A DNA stretch of 64,000 nucleotides from Streptomyces klenkii (GTDB taxonomy: Bacteria; Actinomycetota; Actinomycetes; Streptomycetales; Streptomycetaceae): assembly GCF_003626645.1 (NCBI RefSeq), contig NZ_RBAM01000005.1, positions 372,001 to 436,000 of the forward strand, written 5' to 3'. Made by a program: the position numbers and the translations under genes. Below, piece by piece: positions 60,109 through 64,000 of this stretch. Positions within the stretch are counted from its first letter, which is position 1; each line of letters begins with the position of its first letter. A model generated the notes under the pieces. The model did not search any database and was not told the origin of the DNA. It saw nothing but the letters and a program-made list of their open reading frames with translations.

Positions 60109-61982
60109 GCGAGGGGGTTCCCTTCGTCGTCTACGGGGGCGGGGGCGCCGTGCGGCGCGCTCCCGTGCGCGGGGGTTGCCTGCGCGGCCGCGGTCCGGTG
60201 CGCAGGGGCGTCGGGCGCGGGGGGCTGATGTGCGGGTGCCTCGTGCGCGTGGGCGTCGTGCGCGGCGGTCTCGTAGGCCGACGCTTCGTGCGCCCCTGTC
60301 CCGAACGCCGGCGCCCCGTGGGCGGGTGCCTCATGCGGCGCCGCGTCGGGCGCCGGCGCCCCGTGCAGCGGGCCGATGGGCGTGCCGGCGGCGGGGGTGC
60401 GGCCCGCGCGGGTGCCGCGGGCGAAGGCGCCCATGCGGCGGGCGGTCTCCTCGGCCGTGCGCTCGCCGGCGCCTGCGCCGCCCGGGGTGCCCGGGGCGGG
60501 CGTCTCGGCGGGCAGTGGCGCGGGGCGGCCCCGGTGGCTGCCGGCGGCCGGCTGCCGGCGGCGGCGCTTGGGCAGGCCGCCCGCGGTGGAGCCGACGGAG
60601 CCGGGGACGGACCCGCTGGTTCCGGGGGTGTCGGAGGTCGGCTCGGCGGGGCTGCCGGCCGCCGTGGGGCGGTCGCGGTCGGCCCGCGCCGCCGCCGCGG
60701 GGAAGTCGGATACGGACGGGAAGTCCGGTGCAGCAGGGAAATCCGATTCAGAAGGAAAGCCCGATGCGGCCGGGAAGTCCCGTACATCCGACGCAGCCGG
60801 GAAGTTCCGCGCATCGGGAAAGTCCGGGAAGTCCGGCACGGGCGCCTGCCCCGGGGGCCGCGTCGCCGCCGTACGGTCCGCCTCGTACCCGCGCCCCTGC
60901 CCACGCTCCTGACCGCGCGCCTGCCCGCGGCCGCGGTCGCGCTCGCCCGGGGGCCGCAGCGGCGTCGTGTCGGGCCCGTCGATGTCGATCTGGGTGAGCA
61001 GCGTGCTGGGGAGGAACAGCACGGCCCGGACGCCGCCGTACGGCGAGCGCGTGTCGACCGAGACGCTGAACCCGTAGCGCGCGGCGAGCACGCCGATGAC
61101 GGGGAAGCCGAACTGGGGCGGGTCGCCGAGGCGGGAGACGTCGACCGTGGTGCGGCCGGTGAGCAGGGCGCCGGCCCGCTGGATCTCCTGGCCGTCCATG
61201 CCGACGCCCGCGTCGTCGATGACGATGCAGGCGCCGTTGTGCACGGGCTGGAGGCCGACCTCGACGGTGGTGTTGGGCTGGGAGTGGCGCGCGGCGTTGT
61301 CGAGGAGCTCGGCGACGGCGAGCACGACCGGCTCCACGGCGCGGCTGACGACGGCGAGGTCGGCCTGGCTGTGGACCTGGACGCGCCGGTAGTCGCGGAT
61401 GCGGGAGGTCGCGCCGCGCACGACGTCGGTCAGGGGCGAGGCGGCGCGCTGCCGGCCGGGCCAGGAGCCGCACAGGACGGCGATGGCCTGGGCGCGGCGG
61501 CCGAACTGGGAGTTGGCGTGGTCGATCTGGAGCAGGTCGCGCAGCACGTCGGGGTTGTCGTGCCGGTCCTGCATGTCGGAGATGGCCAGCTGCTGCTCGT
61601 GGGCGAGGCCCTGGAGGGCGCGCATGGAGGCCTTGAGGGCGGCCTTCGCGGACTGGTCTGCGCGGGCCTGCGCCTTGTCGACGGCCTGGGTGAAGGTGTC
61701 CATCACGGATTGCAGGCCGTGCGCGAAGACGGTGCCGGCGAGCTGCTCGTCGAGCAGGCCGGGCAGGGGGACGGGCTGGTTCATGGAGGCCGTCACGGCG
61801 GGGAGCCGGACGGCGGTCAGGTGGCCGAGCTCGGTGTCGCGCGCCCGCTGGCCCTCCTCCAGCGTCGCCGCGCGCAGCCGCAGGGCCGCGGTGATGCCGC
61901 GCTGGCGCACGAGCAGGACCGCGACGGCGATCAGCGCGGCGGCCAGGCACCAGGTCACTACGTCCGGTATGTGATGTGACAT
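60105..61982 (-). CDS. cvnA: conservon sensor CvnA (HATPase domain)
   Basis: A 625-residue membrane protein. One transmembrane segment (VVTWCLAAALIAVAVLLV, residues 8-25), then a helical dimerisation region, and a histidine-kinase-like ATPase domain with ELLDNAARHSQPNTTVEV near 230 and IVIDDAGVGMDGQE near 262. The phosphoacceptor His motif is not evident, as usual for CvnA. The C-terminal 270 residues are disordered, with repeated DFPAAS-type units and a His/Ala/Pro-rich stretch near 555-610. ATG 61982 with GAGGA upstream; the TTG before it is discounted. Confidence 0.88.
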   Translation of the reverse strand: MSHHIPDVVTWCLAAALIAVAVLLVRQRGITAALRLRAATLEEGQRARDTELGHLTAVRLPAVTASMNQPVPLPGLLDEQLAGTVFAHGLQSVMDTFTQAVDKAQARADQSAKAALKASMRALQGLAHEQQLAISDMQDRHDNPDVLRDLLQIDHANSQFGRRAQAIAVLCGSWPGRQRAASPLTDVVRGATSRIRDYRRVQVHSQADLAVVSRAVEPVVLAVAELLDNAARHSQPNTTVEVGLQPVHNGACIVIDDAGVGMDGQEIQRAGALLTGRTTVDVSRLGDPPQFGFPVIGVLAARYGFSVSVDTRSPYGGVRAVLFLPSTLLTQIDIDGPDTTPLRPPGERDRGRGQARGQERGQGRGYEADRTAATRPPGQAPVPDFPDFPDARNFPAASDVRDFPAASGFPSESDFPAAPDFPSVSDFPAAAARADRDRPTAAGSPAEPTSDTPGTSGSVPGSVGSTAGGLPKRRRRQPAAGSHRGRPAPLPAETPAPGTPGGAGAGERTAEETARRMGAFARGTRAGRTPAAGTPIGPLHGAPAPDAAPHEAPAHGAPAFGTGAHEASAYETAAHDAHAHEAPAHQPPAPDAPAHRTAAAQATPAHGSAPHGAPAPVDDEGNPLA

Positions 61983-62129
61983 CAATTCCTCGTGGACGCA
62001 GGGGGCATGCGGACGGCTGGACGAGGCCGTTGTCCCTGACGTCCCGTCCAGAAGCGGAATACGCGGATCATCCTAACCACGGCCGTGGCCGGGTGGCCGA
62101 TCTTCGCCTACGGATGACCGAACACGCAT

Positions 62130-62168
62130 CCGCCTTCCGTAGGCCTCGGACGAGGGTACGGAAGGCGG
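62130..62168. terminator. strong hairpin between pcaB and cvnA
   Basis: CCGCCTTCCGTA and TACGGAAGGCGG form a perfect 12-bp stem with a 15-nt loop, 34 bp downstream of the pcaB stop. Confidence 0.85.
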
Positions 62169-62201
62169 ACGGCGGGCGCAGGTTGTGCGGGTGAAGTGTT
62201 G

Positions 62202-63821
62202 TCAGGACCACAGTGCGCGGTCGACCAGCGGACCGGCCGCGCCGGTGTAGTCGGCGGGGTCGCAGAGGGCGGCCAGCTCGGCCGCACTGAAGTGACCGTC
62301 CAGTAACGGCTGCTCCGCGAGGATCGTGTGCAATTCCCGGCCATGTGCGGCCGCCTCGGCCGATGCCTCGGTGAGCAGCCGCTTCGCCGCCGCCCTGCCG
62401 ATGCGGGGCGCCAGGACGGCCGCGAGCCGCTCCGAGACGACCTGGGCGCCCGTCAGACGGAGGTTCTCGCGCATCCGGTCCGCCCGCACCTCCAGGCCCT
62501 CCGCGAGCTCGGCGGCGGTACGGGCCGCGCCGCCGGCCAGGCGCAGGCACTCGCGCAGCAGCTGCCACTCCGCGTGCCAGGCGCCGGCGGACCGCTCGTC
62601 CTCCGTCGCCAGACACTGTGTCAGGCCCGCGGCCAGGACCGGCACCTGGAGCGCCGCGCTGCGGATCAGGGTGGCCAGGACGGGGTTGCGCTTGTGCGGC
62701 ATGGCCGAGGAGGCGCCGCGCCCGGCTGTGCCGCCGCCCGGCTCGGCGACCTCGCCGACCTCCGTGCGCGCCAGCGACTGCACGTCCGCCGCGGTCTTGC
62801 CGAGGGCGCCGGCGGTGAACGCGAGGGCGGCGGCCAGGTCGGCGACCGGGGTGCGCAGGGCGTGCCAGGGCAGGGTGGGCCGGGCCAGGCCGGTCTCGGC
62901 GGCGAACGCGTCCAGGAGCCGGTCCGCGTAGGTGCCGTCGGCGGTGCCGTGCGCGCCGTCGAGGCGCGCGTGCTCCAGGTAGCCGGCGAGCGTGCCGGCC
63001 GCGCCGCCGAGCGAGACGGGCAGGGTGGCGTGCACGTGCGCGAGGCGCTGCTCCGCGTCGAGGGCGAGCTGCCGCCAGCCGGCCGCCTTCAGACCGAAGG
63101 TCGTCGGCACGGCGTGCAGGGTGAGCGTGCGGCCCGCCATGAGGGTGTCCCGGTGGCGGGCGGCGAGTACGGCCAGCGCTTCGGCGGTACGGGTCAGGTC
63201 CGCGCGGACCGTGCGGAGCGTGCGGTCCGCGACCAGCATGGCGCCCGTGTCGAGGATGTCCTGGCTGGTGGAGCCGCGGTGCACGTACTCGGCGGCGTGC
63301 GGGGTCTCCGCGGCGACGGCCGCGGTGAGCGCCTGCACGAGGCCGACGACGGGGTTCGCGGTCTCCCGCGCGGCCAGCGCGAGCGCCCGCACGTCGAACC
63401 GCTCCGCGCGGGCGACCCGGGTGATCGCCTCGGCGGCCTCCCCCGGCACGGCCCCGACGCGCGCCTGCGCCCGCACGAGCGCGGCCTCGGCATCGAGCAT
63501 GGCTTGCAGCCAGGCAGCATCGGCGGTGGCGTCTTCGGCGGCCGCCCCGACCCGGACGGGAGAGAGCAGGCCGATGTCGGCGACCGGGGCCTCGCCGGCC
63601 GGGGCGGGGGGTGCCTGCGGGCCCGGCACGGCGGCCCCGGACGGGCCGTCCGCGCCCGCCACCCCACCGCCGCGACGGTCAGCAGCCGCCGCGGCGCTGA
63701 CCGGCGGCGCCGAACCGGCCTCAGTACGTACGGCACCGCCGGACTCCGCCGCGGGGGTTGCGCGCCGCGGCGGCGGACTCAAGGGGGCGGGCGTTCCGGG
63801 CGTGTTCCCGGGGGTAGTCAT
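62202..63821 (-). CDS. pcaB: 3-carboxy-cis,cis-muconate cycloisomerase (PcaB-like)
   Basis: A fumarase/adenylosuccinate-lyase superfamily enzyme of the protocatechuate branch of the beta-ketoadipate pathway. Landmarks are the STSQDILDTGAMLVA region near 215, the signature GASSAMPHKRNPVLA near 370, and a C-terminal helical domain. ATG 63821 has AAGGAG 7 nt upstream. The first 75 residues are an Ala/Pro-rich extension not usual in the family, followed by the core at DIGLLSPVRVG. No other pca genes are in the window; upstream ones would lie to the right. Confidence 0.86.
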   Translation of the reverse strand: MTTPGNTPGTPAPLSPPPRRATPAAESGGAVRTEAGSAPPVSAAAAADRRGGGVAGADGPSGAAVPGPQAPPAPAGEAPVADIGLLSPVRVGAAAEDATADAAWLQAMLDAEAALVRAQARVGAVPGEAAEAITRVARAERFDVRALALAARETANPVVGLVQALTAAVAAETPHAAEYVHRGSTSQDILDTGAMLVADRTLRTVRADLTRTAEALAVLAARHRDTLMAGRTLTLHAVPTTFGLKAAGWRQLALDAEQRLAHVHATLPVSLGGAAGTLAGYLEHARLDGAHGTADGTYADRLLDAFAAETGLARPTLPWHALRTPVADLAAALAFTAGALGKTAADVQSLARTEVGEVAEPGGGTAGRGASSAMPHKRNPVLATLIRSAALQVPVLAAGLTQCLATEDERSAGAWHAEWQLLRECLRLAGGAARTAAELAEGLEVRADRMRENLRLTGAQVVSERLAAVLAPRIGRAAAKRLLTEASAEAAAHGRELHTILAEQPLLDGHFSAAELAALCDPADYTGAAGPLVDRALWS

Positions 63822-64000
63822 CTCAGTCTCCTTCGTGGATACCCCCGGCTTCAGCTGAGGGAGGAAGCGAAGCTCCCGCGTAAGCGGGACCGGGAAAGCC
63901 AAGTCGCCGCCAGAGCGGATCGGCGTACACCAAACACGCTGGTGAGGGACACGCAAAGAGCAATCCAGCTCAACTGTCAGTGCGCACAGGTAGGTTCGGG

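Noticed and set aside
1..64000. CRISPR arrays, tRNA or rRNA genes
   Set aside because: No regularly spaced repeats of CRISPR size and no cloverleaf or rRNA-like sequence noticed on either strand; tandem repeats at 8098 and 9570 are too short and contiguous.

Overview
The window is high-GC actinobacterial DNA, most likely from a Streptomyces chromosome. The evidence is GC-rich third codon positions, many GTG starts, stop-start overlaps of 1-4 nt, a complete conservon (cvnA-cvnB-cvnC-cvnD followed by two cytochrome P450 genes of CYP157 and CYP154 type), an F420-type luciferase-like oxidoreductase, a second SepF-like division protein and a DUF6099 protein. I saw no rRNA, tRNA or CRISPR array.

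Layout. (1) 0.3-12.4 kb is chromosomal, mostly on the minus strand: the Pnkp/Hen1 RNA end-healing and sealing pair, a Nudix hydrolase, an unrecognised 506-residue protein, homocysteine S-methyltransferase, an LLM oxidoreductase, a small Ser/Thr-rich protein (plus strand), a DUF6099 protein, an SMC-like ATPase with a MazG-like NTP pyrophosphohydrolase, and a SepF-like protein. (2) 12.5-13.06 kb is a scar of two broken genes: a GT2 glycosyltransferase tail and the C-terminal end of a Wadjet JetD-like (TIGR02679) protein. (3) 13.2-30.3 kb is the backbone of a conjugative or integrative element: small element proteins, a VirD4/TraG-type coupling protein, a C5 cytosine DNA methyltransferase, and a protein with two DnaB-N-like domains. 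A 10,003-bp tyrosine-recombinase transposon (about 17,846-27,848) splits this backbone. It carries three recombinases, a TnpC-like protein, and a STAND NTPase with its partner gene. It sits inside the methyltransferase gene, right after the motif I codons for L-F-A-G, and is bounded by 14-bp imperfect terminal inverted repeats.

(4) 30.5-46.5 kb is a phosphorothioate (PT) DNA modification and defence island. A plus-strand operon encodes cysteine desulfurase, a DUF4007 protein, a large P-loop ATPase and a PAPS-reductase-like enzyme (SspABCD). A divergent minus-strand operon encodes an SF2 helicase, a GHKL ATPase and a PLD nuclease (SspFGH-like). A DUF262/DUF1524 nuclease (SspE) lies further right. 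One modification module therefore appears to serve two restriction modules. The 640-bp gap between the divergent operons holds two dyads of identical geometry (11-bp arms, 26-bp spacer), which are strong operator candidates. (5) 46.5-48.45 kb is a graveyard: fossil 3'-sspD and 5'-sspE pieces in collinear order, a broken IS5-type transposase and a perfect 22-bp palindrome. (6) 48.9-51.9 kb carries a second PP-loop/PAPS-reductase-like protein, an unknown protein and a PD-(D/E)XK nuclease with a DUF5655-like tail.

(7) 52.2-64 kb returns to the chromosome, all on the minus strand: an Fe-S RNA m5U methyltransferase, an APC-family permease, the conservon with its two P450s, and a 3-carboxy-cis,cis-muconate cycloisomerase.

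The points most worth a second look are the transposon insertion into methyltransferase motif I with reconstructable ends, the twin dyads controlling both arms of the PT system, the fossil second Ssp locus, and the STAND NTPase cargo gene that has no normal start codon.
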